Positions 26,615-35,796 are shown, counted from the stretch's first letter. The stretch is DNA of 64,000 nt from Streptosporangium subroseum (GCF_900188345.1 NZ_FZOD01000002.1:1-64000); one strand, 5' to 3'. Numbers and translations are program-made. The notes: generated by a model not told the origin, from the sequence alone.

Positions 26615-27688
26615 TCACCCGTGAGTCGCACTCGTCAGCGTGCTTCCGGTCGAGTCGTCGACCAGGGCGGCCGTCACGTCCTGGCCGATGAGGGTTGTGA
26701 ACACGCTGGCCGTGACCGACACACCTTCGTCGTCGTGGGCGAACCCGACGTGCGCGGCGCCGTCGGCGGTGGCGTTGGTGACGTCGGCGAGCCCAAGCGC
26801 CGGCGCCAAGGACTCCGTCCACGAGCCCGTCTGGTGCGGCTGGAGGACCGCCGGGGAGAAGAACCTGTCGGACGTACCCGCCCAGAGCTCGATGTATGGC
26901 CGTTCGGACGACCCGCGCCGGAATATGGTTGTGTCGAAGGAGCCGTTCTGTCCCCACTCCCAGAACTTCATGCCGGGCGTGATGGTTTTGTCCCCGACGC
27001 GGACGGCGCTTTCACGGTTCTCGTGGTTCACCACGCCCCAGAAGTTGTTCTGCGGGGTGGTGGCCAGATCCTGACCGTAGGCGATGCCGTCGCCACGCCA
27101 CTCGCTCATCTTCTTGATCTTGTCGAGCACGAGATAGCGGTCGGTCGGCGTCTGCGGGTGAGCCGGCTGCTCGACGTCGGCCATCCAGCGGTAGGCCGAG
27201 TCGCACCGGAAGGTGTCGACGTTCGTGACGATGTCCATCGTCGGCGAACCCCAGGTCGACTCCTCGCCCGGTGCAAGCGTGGTACAGGTCCAGTACTCGT
27301 AGCTCTTCGCCGTGTCCGTCGGGTTGTGCAGCGCCACGGACATGTCCACGGACGGGCTGTCCTCGAACACCGTGTAAGGGACCTCGGCTTCGATCTGCGT
27401 GGCCCCGTACGCGAATCGGCTGGGCCGGTCGGGATGGTCGATCGTGTCCTTCTTGGTCATCGTGATGTCGACGAGCCGGTACCGGCCGCCGCCGTCCTTC
27501 TCCAGGACGCCGAGCTCAAGCAGGGATGCGGCGTAGCGGTGGGCCGTGCTGACCGCGACATGGGACGCGGCTGCCAGATCGTACGGGCTCGCACCCGCTG
27601 TGCCGGCGGACGCCACCGTCTCCAGCAGTTCGAACGTCTTGGTCGTACTCGACGACTTTCTTGTCGCCGGTATTTCTGTCGTCACCAT
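26615..27688 (-). CDS. IclR-type HTH fused to a DUF5107 domain, frameshifted near the 3' end
   Basis: The first 75 residues are an IclR-family winged helix (TKTFELLETVASAGT, YDLAAASHVAVSTAHRYAAS, LGVLEKDGGGRYRL). The remainder matches the DUF5107 beta-sandwich (YWTCTTLAPGEE, TPGMKFWEWGQNG, SERPYIELWAGTSDRFFSP). DUF5107 normally occurs in long secreted or TPR-containing proteins, not on regulators. The frame stops at 26615 in a sequence ending LTSATHG, but the next frame continues VRLTGDAYVSHELSAPVESG down to a TGA at 26500-26502, so about 43 native C-terminal residues have been lost by a +1-type shift. Either a chimeric one-component sugar sensor or a deletion product. Confidence 0.65.
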   Translation of the reverse strand: MVTTEIPATRKSSSTTKTFELLETVASAGTAGASPYDLAAASHVAVSTAHRYAASLLELGVLEKDGGGRYRLVDITMTKKDTIDHPDRPSRFAYGATQIEAEVPYTVFEDSPSVDMSVALHNPTDTAKSYEYWTCTTLAPGEESTWGSPTMDIVTNVDTFRCDSAYRWMADVEQPAHPQTPTDRYLVLDKIKKMSEWRGDGIAYGQDLATTPQNNFWGVVNHENRESAVRVGDKTITPGMKFWEWGQNGSFDTTIFRRGSSERPYIELWAGTSDRFFSPAVLQPHQTGSWTESLAPALGLADVTNATADGAAHVGFAHDDEGVSVTASVFTTLIGQDVTAALVDDSTGSTLTSATHG

Positions 27689-28050
27689 TCGAATAACTCG
27701 AATCCTCTTCGATTTGGTACTGATCACAGCCTTGATAAATGCGAGACCCTTTGTCAAGGGTTTCGATTCGTGGACTTTCCTGGCTGATCGACGGATTCCT
27801 AACCGGGCATTCGAGTATGTCGAATCGACGGTTCATCCTGACACCGGCGTGGGCCGTCGACGGCCGCGGCCACGGTGATGGGCACCGCGGCAACCGGTTA
27901 CGCCGCTTGTCGCAAGGGGAGACAGACTCCCGCCGCACGTCGAGCGCGAGCCCGGTCACCGGCAGGCGGCGTTCGAAGGACGTCAGGCGCACGCTTGCTC
28001 GTGCCAACCCTGAGGTCCACTCGGTGGACTTGGCCACCAGCTGCGTTGTC
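27689..28050. other. Upstream region without a supported gene
   Basis: The minus strand carries TTGACA at 27752-27757 upstream of the IclR/DUF5107 gene, a possible -35 box, but no convincing -10 at the right distance. Nothing else can be supported. Confidence 0.3.
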
Positions 28051-28263
28051 AATGGCCAGTTGCTAAGTGAATCAGAACAACTTGAGGAGGGCCTTGCATT
28101 AATTGTGGAAGGCCTCCAGATCGCTGTAGAGCGGGATTTCCCCGATATCGTCCGCGTGGCAATAATGCTCCTCCGCAACCTTTATCAGCAGAACCCTTCG
28201 GAGGTCGCGGAGACGTGGCGCAAGGCGACCTCAACTGAACCGCCGGAGTGGATGACGCAGTGA
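28051..28263 (+). pseudogene. C-terminal fragment of a helical (TPR-like) protein
   Basis: The frame reads ESEQLEEGLALIVEGLQIAV, FPDIVRVAIMLLRNLYQQNP, SEVAETWRKATSTEPPEW before a TGA. This looks like the last helices of a TPR- or ATPase-associated helical domain. The preceding codons are low-complexity arginine-rich and unlike a protein, so the 5' part is missing. Confidence 0.35.
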
Positions 28264-28368
28264 TCATCTTGGCGCAGAGGGTGGGCCCGTCCATCAAGCA
28301 AGCGAAAGCCTTCAGCCAGCCCTAAGCCACGCCGCACGCCCGATCCCTAATTGCGAGGAGAATTGGTA

Positions 28369-28461
28369 ATGGCGTTCCAGGGTCTTTTGATGACGGGCGG
28401 CCAGGTGCTGGGTGTGGCGGGCGCTGCGGCGGCGTGGAAGTCGTTGCCGTCTTCTCGATAG
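28369..28461 (+). CDS. 30-residue hydrophobic small protein
   Basis: An ATG at 28369 with GAGGAG 9 nt upstream opens a 30-codon frame (MAFQGLLMTGGQVLGVAGAA, then AAWKSLPSSR). It contains one glycine/alanine-rich hydrophobic segment. It could be a small membrane peptide or the start of a gene truncated by the IS110 relic that follows at once. Confidence 0.35.
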   Translation: MAFQGLLMTGGQVLGVAGAAAAWKSLPSSR

Positions 28462-28470
28462 TCGATATTG

Positions 28471-28683
28471 CTAGCCATGACCGCCTAAGCGATGACAAAG
28501 CAGGCTGTCGGCGACGGCGTCCTTCTTAGCGTGCTGTTTACCGAAGCCGCGGCCCAGGCGGCGCAGCCGGGTGCCGATGCTGGACCGGGTGCGGGCGGTG
28601 ACCCAGGTTGCCTCGACCATCGCGGCCCTGAAGCTGGCTTTGGCGGCGATGGCGCGATTGCGGGACACGCACGGGATGATCAA
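28471..28683 (-). pseudogene. IS110-type transposase fragment
   Basis: The minus-strand translation contains RAAMVEATWVTARTRSSIG and TRLRRLGRGFGKQHAKKDAV, like the C-terminal transposase_20 part of IS110-family enzymes. No N-terminal DEDD domain is nearby. Confidence 0.5.
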
Positions 28684-28750
28684 GCGGGGGCGGCACTGGT
28701 ACAGGTTGTTTGCCCAGGTCAGATCAGTTGGCGGAACGGTTCCGGCCGCG

Positions 28751-28797
28751 CTCTCCTAATGCGGGTGTCGCATGTTCGAATCATGCCGGGGGCACCT
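28751..28797 (+). repeat. 3' fragment of tRNA-Arg(CCT), probable attachment-site remnant
   Basis: It begins at GCTCTCCTAATGCGG (anticodon loop with CCT and the 3' half of the stem). It continues through variable-loop GTGTC, a fully paired T arm (GCATG-TTCGAAT-CATGC) and CCGGGGGCACC. The 5' half of the tRNA (acceptor strand, D arm) is absent. Such 3' halves are what integrative elements leave as att sites. Confidence 0.75.
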
Positions 28798-28935
28798 GAT
28801 TGACCTTGTGGTTTGCCGTGTGACCTGGGTGTTCTTCCCGGTACGGCTTGCGCCCGTGTGCAGCCGTAGGCCGTCGGGAGCAGCCCTCGGCCGGAAAGCC
28901 GTACCCCACCGGTGCTATCGGGTGACAGATAGCCA

Positions 28936-29220
28936 CTACCCGGACGCCACAACCTCGCCGGCCGTGACCTGAGGAGGGTTCGGAAGCAGGGAGATAAGAT
29001 TCTCCCGCACGAAGTCCGCAGCCCTTTTGGTGGATTCTTCGGCCCCAGCTTGATCTTCAAAGACGCCAGTGGAAACCATTACCCCACCCCCTGCGTCGAC
29101 CCAGTAGTAAGCCACGAACCCGGGGACCTGGCGAATGAGCGGCACGAACCCCTCACTCACTCGGCGTCCCGCCTCGGCGGGATCGGTTACCCCCTCGTAT
29201 CGCCGTACCGTTGCGTACAT
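28936..29220 (-). CDS. ABM-like dimeric alpha/beta-barrel protein
   Basis: A 94-residue protein with a strong GGAGGAGG ribosome binding site before the ATG at 29218-29220. The pattern YATVRRYEGVTDPAEAGRRV, FVPLIRQVPGFVAYYWVDAG, VMVSTGVFEDQAGAEEST is that of antibiotic-biosynthesis-monooxygenase-like ferredoxin-fold barrels. Members are cofactor-free oxygenases or stress proteins; the substrate is unknown. It sits between the tRNA fragment and the IS3 element. Confidence 0.78.
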   Translation of the reverse strand: MYATVRRYEGVTDPAEAGRRVSEGFVPLIRQVPGFVAYYWVDAGGGVMVSTGVFEDQAGAEESTKRAADFVRENLISLLPNPPQVTAGEVVASG

Positions 29221-29569
29221 AGCTGGCCTCCTCCCTAGGCTCAAGATCACCCATGAGGGCGACATACCCCCACCCAGCGTCCTCAGCGCCAAGGGGCTGT
29301 AAATGAATAACACGCTCAGGGTCACACGGCTGTAAGTGTGACGGTGGAGTTCCATTCCGGCTGCCAGTCGTGGCGGCGGAGGCGGGTTCGCTCCAGTTCC
29401 CGCATGTCCTTACAGGTGATCTTTGTGCCTCGGGTATTCGCCCGAGCCGCGTCCGGCGTGGATGGTCAGCCGGTGCGGGTGGTGGTCCCGGCGATGAGGT
29501 TGGAGTTGACCCGGTTTGGTGGACACCTGATTTCTGGGGAACCCTGGTTCCCGGAAGAAGGAGTTCACT

Positions 29570-29857
29570 GTGCCGAACAACTATCCGCCGGAGTTTCGCC
29601 GGCAGATGGTCGAGCTGGTGCGCGCGGGACGGTCGCCGGAGGAACTCGCCAAGGAGTTTCAGCCCTCCGCCCAGTCGATCCGCCTCTGGGTGCGCCAGGC
29701 CGACCTCGACCAAGGCCGCCGTGACGATGGCCTGACCAGTGCCGAGAGGGATGAGCTGGCCAGGCTACGTCGCGAGAACAAGATTCTCCGCGAGGAGAAG
29801 GACATCTTGCGTAAGGCCGCGGCTTTCTTCGCGCGGGAGACGGATCTGCCGAGATGA
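29570..29857 (+). CDS. IS3-family transposase OrfA
   Basis: A 95-residue DNA-binding subunit: helix-turn-helix (YPPEFRRQMVELVRAGRSPE, QSIRLWVRQADLD) followed by a leucine-zipper-like helix (DELARLRRENKILREEKDIL). Its TGA overlaps the OrfB start (ATGA at 29854-29857), so OrfB may be made by re-initiation, or the OrfAB fusion by frameshifting upstream of the overlap. Confidence 0.9.
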   Translation: MPNNYPPEFRRQMVELVRAGRSPEELAKEFQPSAQSIRLWVRQADLDQGRRDDGLTSAERDELARLRRENKILREEKDILRKAAAFFARETDLPR

Positions 29858-30750
29858 GGTTCCGGCTGATCCATGCGGAAAAAGACCACCATGGTGTCTC
29901 CCTACTGGCCCGGGTGCTCGGTGTGTCGCGCCAGGGCTACTACGCCTGGACCAAGCGCGGTCCGTCGACGCGTACCCGCCAGGACCAGGTGCTGACCGAG
30001 AAAATCCGCACGCATCATGCGGCCTTCGATGAGATCTATAGGGCGCCACGGATCCACGCTGACCTGCGCGAGATCGACGGCATCGGCATCGGGCGCAAAC
30101 GAGTGGCCCGGCTGATGCGCGCGGCCAGGCTGGCCGGGGTGAGTCGCCGTAAGGACTGCCGCACCACGATCGCCGACCGGCGAGCGGTCGCCGTAAGTGA
30201 CCTGGTGCAACGGAAGTTCACCGCGGCCGAGCCGAACCGGATCTGGACCGCCGACATCACCTACGTGCCGACCTGGCAGGGCTTCCTCTACCTCGCGGTG
30301 GTGCTCGACGTGTTCTTGCGGCGGATCGTCGGCTGGGCGATGGCCGAGCACATGCGCACCGAACTGGTCACCGACGCGTTGGCGATGGCAATTCATCAGC
30401 GCCGCCCTGAGGCCGGGGTGATCCATCACAGCGACAAAGGCGGTCAATATACCTCGATCGCCTTTGGCCGACGCTGTGAGCAGGCCGGCGTGCGCCCCTC
30501 GACCGGCCGCACCGGCACCTGCTTCGACAATGCCATCACTGAGAGCTTCTTCGCCTCGCTGGAATGCGAGCTGATCGACCGGCGGACCTTCCGCACCAGG
30601 TCAGAGGCCGAGCGCGCGGTCTTCGCCTACATCGAGAGGTTCTACAACCCGCGCCGCCGTCATTCTGCCAACGGACAGCTCAGCCCCATCGAATACGAGC
30701 GACGCCAAGCTCTCAAGCCCATTCACGAAGACGACTATGCTGCCGCGTAG
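29854..30750 (+). CDS. IS3-family transposase OrfB (DDE integrase)
   Basis: A 298-residue catalytic subunit with an HTH_21 region (ARVLGVSRQGYYAWTKRGPS) and an rve core. The DDE residues are in WTADITYVPTW, IHHSDKGGQYTS and DNAITESFFASLECE. The terminal helix IERFYNPRRRHSANGQLSP is complete. It appears intact and potentially active. Confidence 0.9.
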   Translation: MRFRLIHAEKDHHGVSLLARVLGVSRQGYYAWTKRGPSTRTRQDQVLTEKIRTHHAAFDEIYRAPRIHADLREIDGIGIGRKRVARLMRAARLAGVSRRKDCRTTIADRRAVAVSDLVQRKFTAAEPNRIWTADITYVPTWQGFLYLAVVLDVFLRRIVGWAMAEHMRTELVTDALAMAIHQRRPEAGVIHHSDKGGQYTSIAFGRRCEQAGVRPSTGRTGTCFDNAITESFFASLECELIDRRTFRTRSEAERAVFAYIERFYNPRRRHSANGQLSPIEYERRQALKPIHEDDYAAA

Positions 30751-30985
30751 TCGAAAGCCCTGATGTGTCTACCGAACCGGGGCAACTCCACAAAGCACAG
30801 CAGAGCCCATTCTGTTAGGCGCACTTAGAGCACGTGTTGGGCGGCTGATCTGACGTATATGCCGACCGCGTCCGGGTGGATGTACACCCATTAGTGATGG
30901 ATCTATACTCGCGGCTAATTGCGTCTGATGAGTGACCAGATAACCGATTGCGCAGGGCGACCGTTGGGCGGACCTGGGAGGTGGC

Positions 30986-31429
30986 ATGCTGGTCAGCGAC
31001 GTCATGACGGCATTTCCGGCCTACATACGGCTCGGCGCGACCATCCGGCGGGCGGCTGAGATGGTCAGCGTGTCGGAGGTCGGCCAGCTGATGGTTCTGG
31101 ACCACGACGGCCGGTTCGTCGGGTCACTGTCCGAGGAGGACCTGGTGCGGGCCATGCTGCCCGGCTTCGACGATGTGACCGCCGGCGGCGGTACGCTCGC
31201 CGACGCGTTCCGGATTTTCCTGGAGCGGGGCCGCGACCTCGCCGACCGTGTCATCGACCCCCTCGTCACGCGCGACACGGCGACGGTCCGACCGGTCGAC
31301 GAACTCGCCCGGGCGGCGATCGTGATGATCGAACGCGGGATCCGAAGGCTTCCCGTGGTCGACGATGGGACCCTCGTGGGCACGCTGTCCCGGGCCGATC
31401 TGTGTCGCGCGGTGATCTACCATTCTTGA
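30986..31429 (+). CDS. Two-CBS-domain protein
   Basis: A 147-residue protein made of two CBS domains (VSDVMTAFPAYIRLGATIRR, LMVLDHDGRFVGSLSEEDLV; VIDPLVTRDTATVRPVDELA, RLPVVDDGTLVGTLSRADL). CBS pairs bind adenine nucleotides and gate partner proteins. GGGAGG lies 4 nt before the ATG. The stop is 7 nt from the TTG start of the 1248-residue redox protein, so the two are almost certainly co-translated and the CBS protein may sense adenylates or NAD(P)H for it. Confidence 0.88.
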   Translation: MLVSDVMTAFPAYIRLGATIRRAAEMVSVSEVGQLMVLDHDGRFVGSLSEEDLVRAMLPGFDDVTAGGGTLADAFRIFLERGRDLADRVIDPLVTRDTATVRPVDELARAAIVMIERGIRRLPVVDDGTLVGTLSRADLCRAVIYHS

Positions 31430-31436
31430 ACTCCGG

Positions 31437-34400
31437 TTGATCCTCGCTGATCGGCACACCCGAGAGACCAGCGAGCGGGTGTGCGTGCTGCCGGCCACTC
31501 TCGGCAGGGACAGCGGTGCGGCGGCGGTTGTGCTGGACGACGGCGCCGTCTCCCGGCGCCACGCGCGGCTGGAGTTCGTCGACAACCATCTGGTGCTCAC
31601 CGATCTCGGCAGTTCCAACGGAACCTACGTGAACGACGCGCGGGTGACGCGCCAGGTGCTCGTCCCCGGGGATCGAGTGCGCATCGGCCGATACGAGCTG
31701 ACGTGGACGTTCCTCGACCCGGAGGTTACGGCGTTAGTCGATCTGAACCAGCTGACCATGCTGCGGCCGGTTGGGCCGTCGCGTGTCGCCGCACGACGCG
31801 TGGTGGAGGCCGCCGAGGCGCACAACCGGCGGGTCGGGCACGAACTCGATGGATTCCTGTCGCTTGCGCACGGATTTCTGCCGGCCGAGCCGCCGCTGCT
31901 GGCCTTCCCGGAATCGCACCAGGCCTGGGACGAGATGACCGGCCGGCTCCCCGACCTGTTCCGTCGGCTGTCGCTGCGCCGGGCCTTCGACGCAATGCCG
32001 GTGCTCGACGCCCGGCCTGCGGCGTTGCCCGACCGATACCTTTTGCGCGCCTCGACTTTGCTCGGCGTTTTCGCCCACGCCTATCAGTACATGGCGATCG
32101 ATCCGCCGACCGCTCTGCCCGAGTCGCTGCTGCGACCGTGGACCACGGTCTCGCGCCGACTGGGCAAGAAGCTCCCGGCCGTCTCCTACATCGATCTGTT
32201 CTTCTACAACTGGCGGCTGCGCGATCCCGGCGGGCCGCGGGCGCTGGACAACATGGACCTGCTCGTGCCGACCTGGAACAACGCTGCGGAGCGGGTGTTC
32301 TACCTGGTCACCACCGAATTCGCGATGGGGCTCACGCCCGTGCTGGGCGCCATGCTGGATGCTCAGGAGGCCGTTGTCGCGGACGATCCGGCCGCCTTGG
32401 AGAGCGCGCTACTGATGATCCTCGACCGGCTGCAGCACGTCACCCAGACCATTTATCCGCAGATCGATCCCAACCCCCGCGCCCGGCATCCGCTCGACCA
32501 GGTGCTGTGGGCCAAGACGGTCGGCACCGCGGGCGTCCCGATCTTCGACGGCGCACCCAGCCCGAGCGGCACCGCGCAACCGCAGATCCACGCGCTGGAC
32601 GCGTTTCTCGAGCGCCGGGACTACGGTTCGGTGGTCGGGCAACAGAGCGTCTATCTCGCCGGATTTTTCCCGCGGCACTGGCAGGAGTTGGTGGCCGCGC
32701 TGCGCGAGGTGTCGGTACGCCAGTACGTCGAGGACACCCGCAACAGCACCTTGCGCGGCATTTACAACGCCATGCTCGACGCCTATGTAGGCGACCGCGG
32801 CTGGATGGGCCTGCACCGCATCAAGGCGTACGGCTTCCTGGAGGTGGCGTTCAAGGTTGGCCGGCAGGTGACGACCGGTGCCCGGTTCACCGGACTGTTC
32901 AAGGATCGGACCTGGGACAAGGTGGACGGCGAGCTGGCCGTCGTCCGCGAGGAGCGCCGCCCACCGGTGGGTCCGCCGGTGGTGTTCGGGACCGCCCGCC
33001 GAGGCCGTGTCGTCACCGGAGAGTCCGGCGCCTGGACCTGCTACTTGGAGATCGACGTCACCGGGCAGGGTGTGCACCACTTGCCCGGTGACCGGGTCGG
33101 CGTGCTGGCCGAGAACGACGAAGAGCTGGTGCGCCGTACCGTCGCCGCCCTGCAGGCGACCGGCGACGAGCTGGTGCCTCTCACCCCGAAGTGGCGAGCG
33201 ACGGTGGCCTACCGGGCAGGCTACGGCGAGGTCGACGTGCTGCCGCTGCGGACATTGCTGCGCTTCGCCCGGCTCCGGCCGATCGGACGGGAGGTGGCGA
33301 AACAGCTGGTGAAACTGACAGCCGTGGGCGCATGGCAACGAGTGGTGGACTCCCGTATGGAGGACCAGTGGGAGCTATGGGACGTCCTGAACCTGTTGTA
33401 CGCGGGCGGATATGACGTCACCCGGTTGTGGAAGGCCGATCCACGGGAGGACGATGCGTTCTGCGCGGTGATTCCGCCCGAGCCGTTCCGGTTGTATTCG
33501 ATCGCCTCGGCGCCGCCGCCCGGCCAACCGGCCACCACGCTGCGGTTGGTGGTCGCTGGCCTCGACTACACCTCCGCCCGGACGCCGTGGTCGTACCCAC
33601 GGGAACGGCAAGGCACGGCATCGCATTTCCTGCGCCGGGCGAGCGTCGAGGGTCGGCACCGGCTGTCGCTGCAGATCACCTCCGCGCCCCGGTTCCGGCT
33701 GCCGGCCGATCCTGCCCGGCCCGTCCTCATGTTCGCGGCCGGTTCCGGGATCGCCCCGTTCCTGGGGTTCGTCGCCGCGCGCACCGGGTCGGGCGAGAAT
33801 CGGCTCTATCTGGGGATCCGGACGCCGGAGGAATTCGTTGAGCGCACAGACTTGGACGCGGCGGCGGCCGCGGGCCGGCTGAAACTCTCCGTCGCGTTCT
33901 CCCGCGCCGATGCCGCGATCGAATTCGACGGCTTGCGCCACGTCGTCCAAGCCGGACAGCGGCGCCGGGTGGACGACGTGATCCGCGCCGAGGCGGACGC
34001 ACTCTGGGAGTTGCTGCGGTCCACCGATGAGGGCGGCCGCAGCGCATTCGTCTACGTGTGCGGCAGCGCACGGTTCGCCGTCTCCGTACTCAAGGCGTTG
34101 ACCGACATCGTCCCCGGCGACGGCCGCGAATTCCTCCGCCAACTGGTGGCCGACGGACGTCTGGGCGAGGACGTCTTCACCACATATATGGGCCACGCGC
34201 AGCAGGGTCCCCGCTTCGAGGTGTCGGATCTGGCGCAGCACACCACCCCCGACGTGGGCTACTGGATGGCGATCGGCGGCGCGGTGTTCGACGTCAGTGA
34301 ATTCCTGCACCTGCATATCGGCGGGCCGCACATCATCCGCAATTACGTCGGGCTCGACGCGACCGCGGCGTATCGGAAAGTGCTGCACCACACGCACGCC

Positions 34401-35183
34401 GAGATTGACGCACAACTCGCGATGTACCAGATCGGCCATCTGCGCCGGCTGCAGTTCGGCGCCCGGTGGGGCGTGGGGCTCACCGAGGACGGTCTGCACG
34501 CGCTGCCGCTGGAGGAACTGTTCCGGACCTGGGTACGGTTCGTGTACCTGCTGGTCGGCATGGAAAATGCGTTGACCGCCGACTACGGATTCACCACGTC
34601 GGTCACCACCTTGGGCGAAGATCCCCGGGAGTTGACGCCCTTCAAGGCGCAGTACGTCCTCGAGGCCCACCGGCGGTTCATGGTCAGTTATCTGGACGGG
34701 CTGGTGCACGAGGAACTTCGCACCTTGTGGCAACTCACCGTCGGCTTCTGCGATCCGCACCTGGACATCCGGTCCTTCGACATCGATCTCGCCGCCATGT
34801 CCGCGCGGTCGGATGTCGGGCTGGTCCGGAATTCCGTATCCGCCGTTAAGGAGCTGCTGCTCGCCGGGGACGATTTCCGGCAGGTCACGGCGCTGTGCCG
34901 CATCTACGCGCACGCCGACGTCCAACTGCTACGCGACCTGAAAAATGCTGTGCTGGAAGGAATTCGGGCGTTCGAGATCCACGAGGCCGACGTCGTCGAG
35001 CAGGCGGGAGCCACGCTGCTGAACGCGGCGCACGAGGCGCTCGCTGCGGTCTCGGCCTACTACCAGCGCCTCGCTGAGCAGATCCGCGGCCAGGGCATCA
35101 CCGTCAATGGTGCGGTCGAGGAGGCGATCCCGGTCGACCGGGGCCTGCCCGGCCACGGTGGTCCACTACCGCTTCCCGATTGA
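31437..35183 (+). CDS. FHA-dioxygenase-like-flavin reductase-cytochrome b5 fusion protein
   Basis: A 1248-residue multidomain protein. Residues 10-95 are an FHA phosphothreonine-binding domain (GRDSGAAAVVLDDG, SRRHARLEF, LTDLGSSNGTYVND). Residues 140-490 resemble the indoleamine/tryptophan 2,3-dioxygenase superfamily (PAVSYIDLFFYNWRLRDP, ERVFYLVTTEFAMGLTPVLG, and a candidate haem His in LHRIKAYGFLEVAFKVGR near 460). Residues 515-900 are a ferredoxin-NADP-reductase-like module with FAD motif RLYSIAS (684), ASHFLRR, NAD(P)-binding AAGSGIAPFLGF (766) and YVCGSAR (872). Residues 925-1005 resemble cytochrome b5 with HIGGPH and HHTH. A helical C-terminal domain follows. The start is a TTG, since an in-frame stop lies 24 bp upstream. 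No signal peptide. Confidence 0.8.
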   Translation: MILADRHTRETSERVCVLPATLGRDSGAAAVVLDDGAVSRRHARLEFVDNHLVLTDLGSSNGTYVNDARVTRQVLVPGDRVRIGRYELTWTFLDPEVTALVDLNQLTMLRPVGPSRVAARRVVEAAEAHNRRVGHELDGFLSLAHGFLPAEPPLLAFPESHQAWDEMTGRLPDLFRRLSLRRAFDAMPVLDARPAALPDRYLLRASTLLGVFAHAYQYMAIDPPTALPESLLRPWTTVSRRLGKKLPAVSYIDLFFYNWRLRDPGGPRALDNMDLLVPTWNNAAERVFYLVTTEFAMGLTPVLGAMLDAQEAVVADDPAALESALLMILDRLQHVTQTIYPQIDPNPRARHPLDQVLWAKTVGTAGVPIFDGAPSPSGTAQPQIHALDAFLERRDYGSVVGQQSVYLAGFFPRHWQELVAALREVSVRQYVEDTRNSTLRGIYNAMLDAYVGDRGWMGLHRIKAYGFLEVAFKVGRQVTTGARFTGLFKDRTWDKVDGELAVVREERRPPVGPPVVFGTARRGRVVTGESGAWTCYLEIDVTGQGVHHLPGDRVGVLAENDEELVRRTVAALQATGDELVPLTPKWRATVAYRAGYGEVDVLPLRTLLRFARLRPIGREVAKQLVKLTAVGAWQRVVDSRMEDQWELWDVLNLLYAGGYDVTRLWKADPREDDAFCAVIPPEPFRLYSIASAPPPGQPATTLRLVVAGLDYTSARTPWSYPRERQGTASHFLRRASVEGRHRLSLQITSAPRFRLPADPARPVLMFAAGSGIAPFLGFVAARTGSGENRLYLGIRTPEEFVERTDLDAAAAAGRLKLSVAFSRADAAIEFDGLRHVVQAGQRRRVDDVIRAEADALWELLRSTDEGGRSAFVYVCGSARFAVSVLKALTDIVPGDGREFLRQLVADGRLGEDVFTTYMGHAQQGPRFEVSDLAQHTTPDVGYWMAIGGAVFDVSEFLHLHIGGPHIIRNYVGLDATAAYRKVLHHTHAEIDAQLAMYQIGHLRRLQFGARWGVGLTEDGLHALPLEELFRTWVRFVYLLVGMENALTADYGFTTSVTTLGEDPRELTPFKAQYVLEAHRRFMVSYLDGLVHEELRTLWQLTVGFCDPHLDIRSFDIDLAAMSARSDVGLVRNSVSAVKELLLAGDDFRQVTALCRIYAHADVQLLRDLKNAVLEGIRAFEIHEADVVEQAGATLLNAAHEALAAVSAYYQRLAEQIRGQGITVNGAVEEAIPVDRGLPGHGGPLPLPD

Positions 35184-35239
35184 CGCTCGATCGCGACAAG
35201 GGATCAGCGGCGGCGGACGGGAGGACGGTCTTCGTACGA

Positions 35240-35796
35240 TCTGGATCGACCGGGGAAGCCGGCCCAAGCACGAGCACAACGCCGATCATGTCGTCGGCGA
35301 TGCCCTGGAGACCATGACGATTTCGGCTACCTGTCACCCGATGAGCGGAGCTCCTCGCCGCGGGCCCGTGATCGGAGTGAAAGATCGCCCCGGTCAGGTC
35401 CCCGTCCCACGTGACGACGGCGGCCCGCAGCGCGTCGGTCACCAGTTCGATCCGCAGGTGATCGGCGATCGACCAGCCGGCCAGGCGGCGTGAATGCAGG
35501 TCGAGCACGGTCGCCAAATACAGGAACCGGCCGTCGCAGGCGGGCAGGTACGTGATGTCACCCACATACCGCTGGTTCGGCGCGTCCGCGGTGAAATCCC
35601 GATTGAGCAGGTCATCCACCTTCTGGTGAGAGGACCCGGGCACCGTGGTGCGGACCTTCTTGCGCAGATGCAGCCCGACGATGCGATGGACGCGCATCAC
35701 CCGGGTCACGCGCTTGTGATTGACCCACAGTCCCACATCACGCAACTCGGCGGTGATGCACGGCTGCGCCGGTTTCGTCCTGCTCCGCCACCGCAT
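35240..35796 (-). pseudogene. IS3-type OrfB relic
   Basis: The minus strand reads VNHKRVTRVMRVHRIVGLHL, GDITYLPACDGRFLYLATVL, DLHSRRLAGWSIADHLRIEL and IFHSDHG, an rve-type transposase core with the first two catalytic aspartates. The third acidic residue and the C terminus are lost after about 35370, and the HTH region upstream is absent. It is a different IS from the one at 29501. Confidence 0.75.

Larger units (their letters stand above)
29501..30790 (+). mobile_element. Complete IS3-family element
   Basis: The 1290-bp element has 26-bp terminal inverted repeats (29501-29526 and 30765-30790) matching at 23 positions, tips TGGAGTTG and CAACTCCA. It encodes orfA and orfB. No target duplication is evident (flanks GGT and CAA), so a neighbouring rearrangement is likely. 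Confidence 0.9.

Noticed and set aside
24655..27787. Two very long plus-strand frames opposite the secreted protein and the IclR/DUF5107 gene
   Set aside because: Both are complements of well-supported minus-strand genes with a signal peptide and clear domains; their own translations are Arg/Val/Ala biased and unrecognisable.
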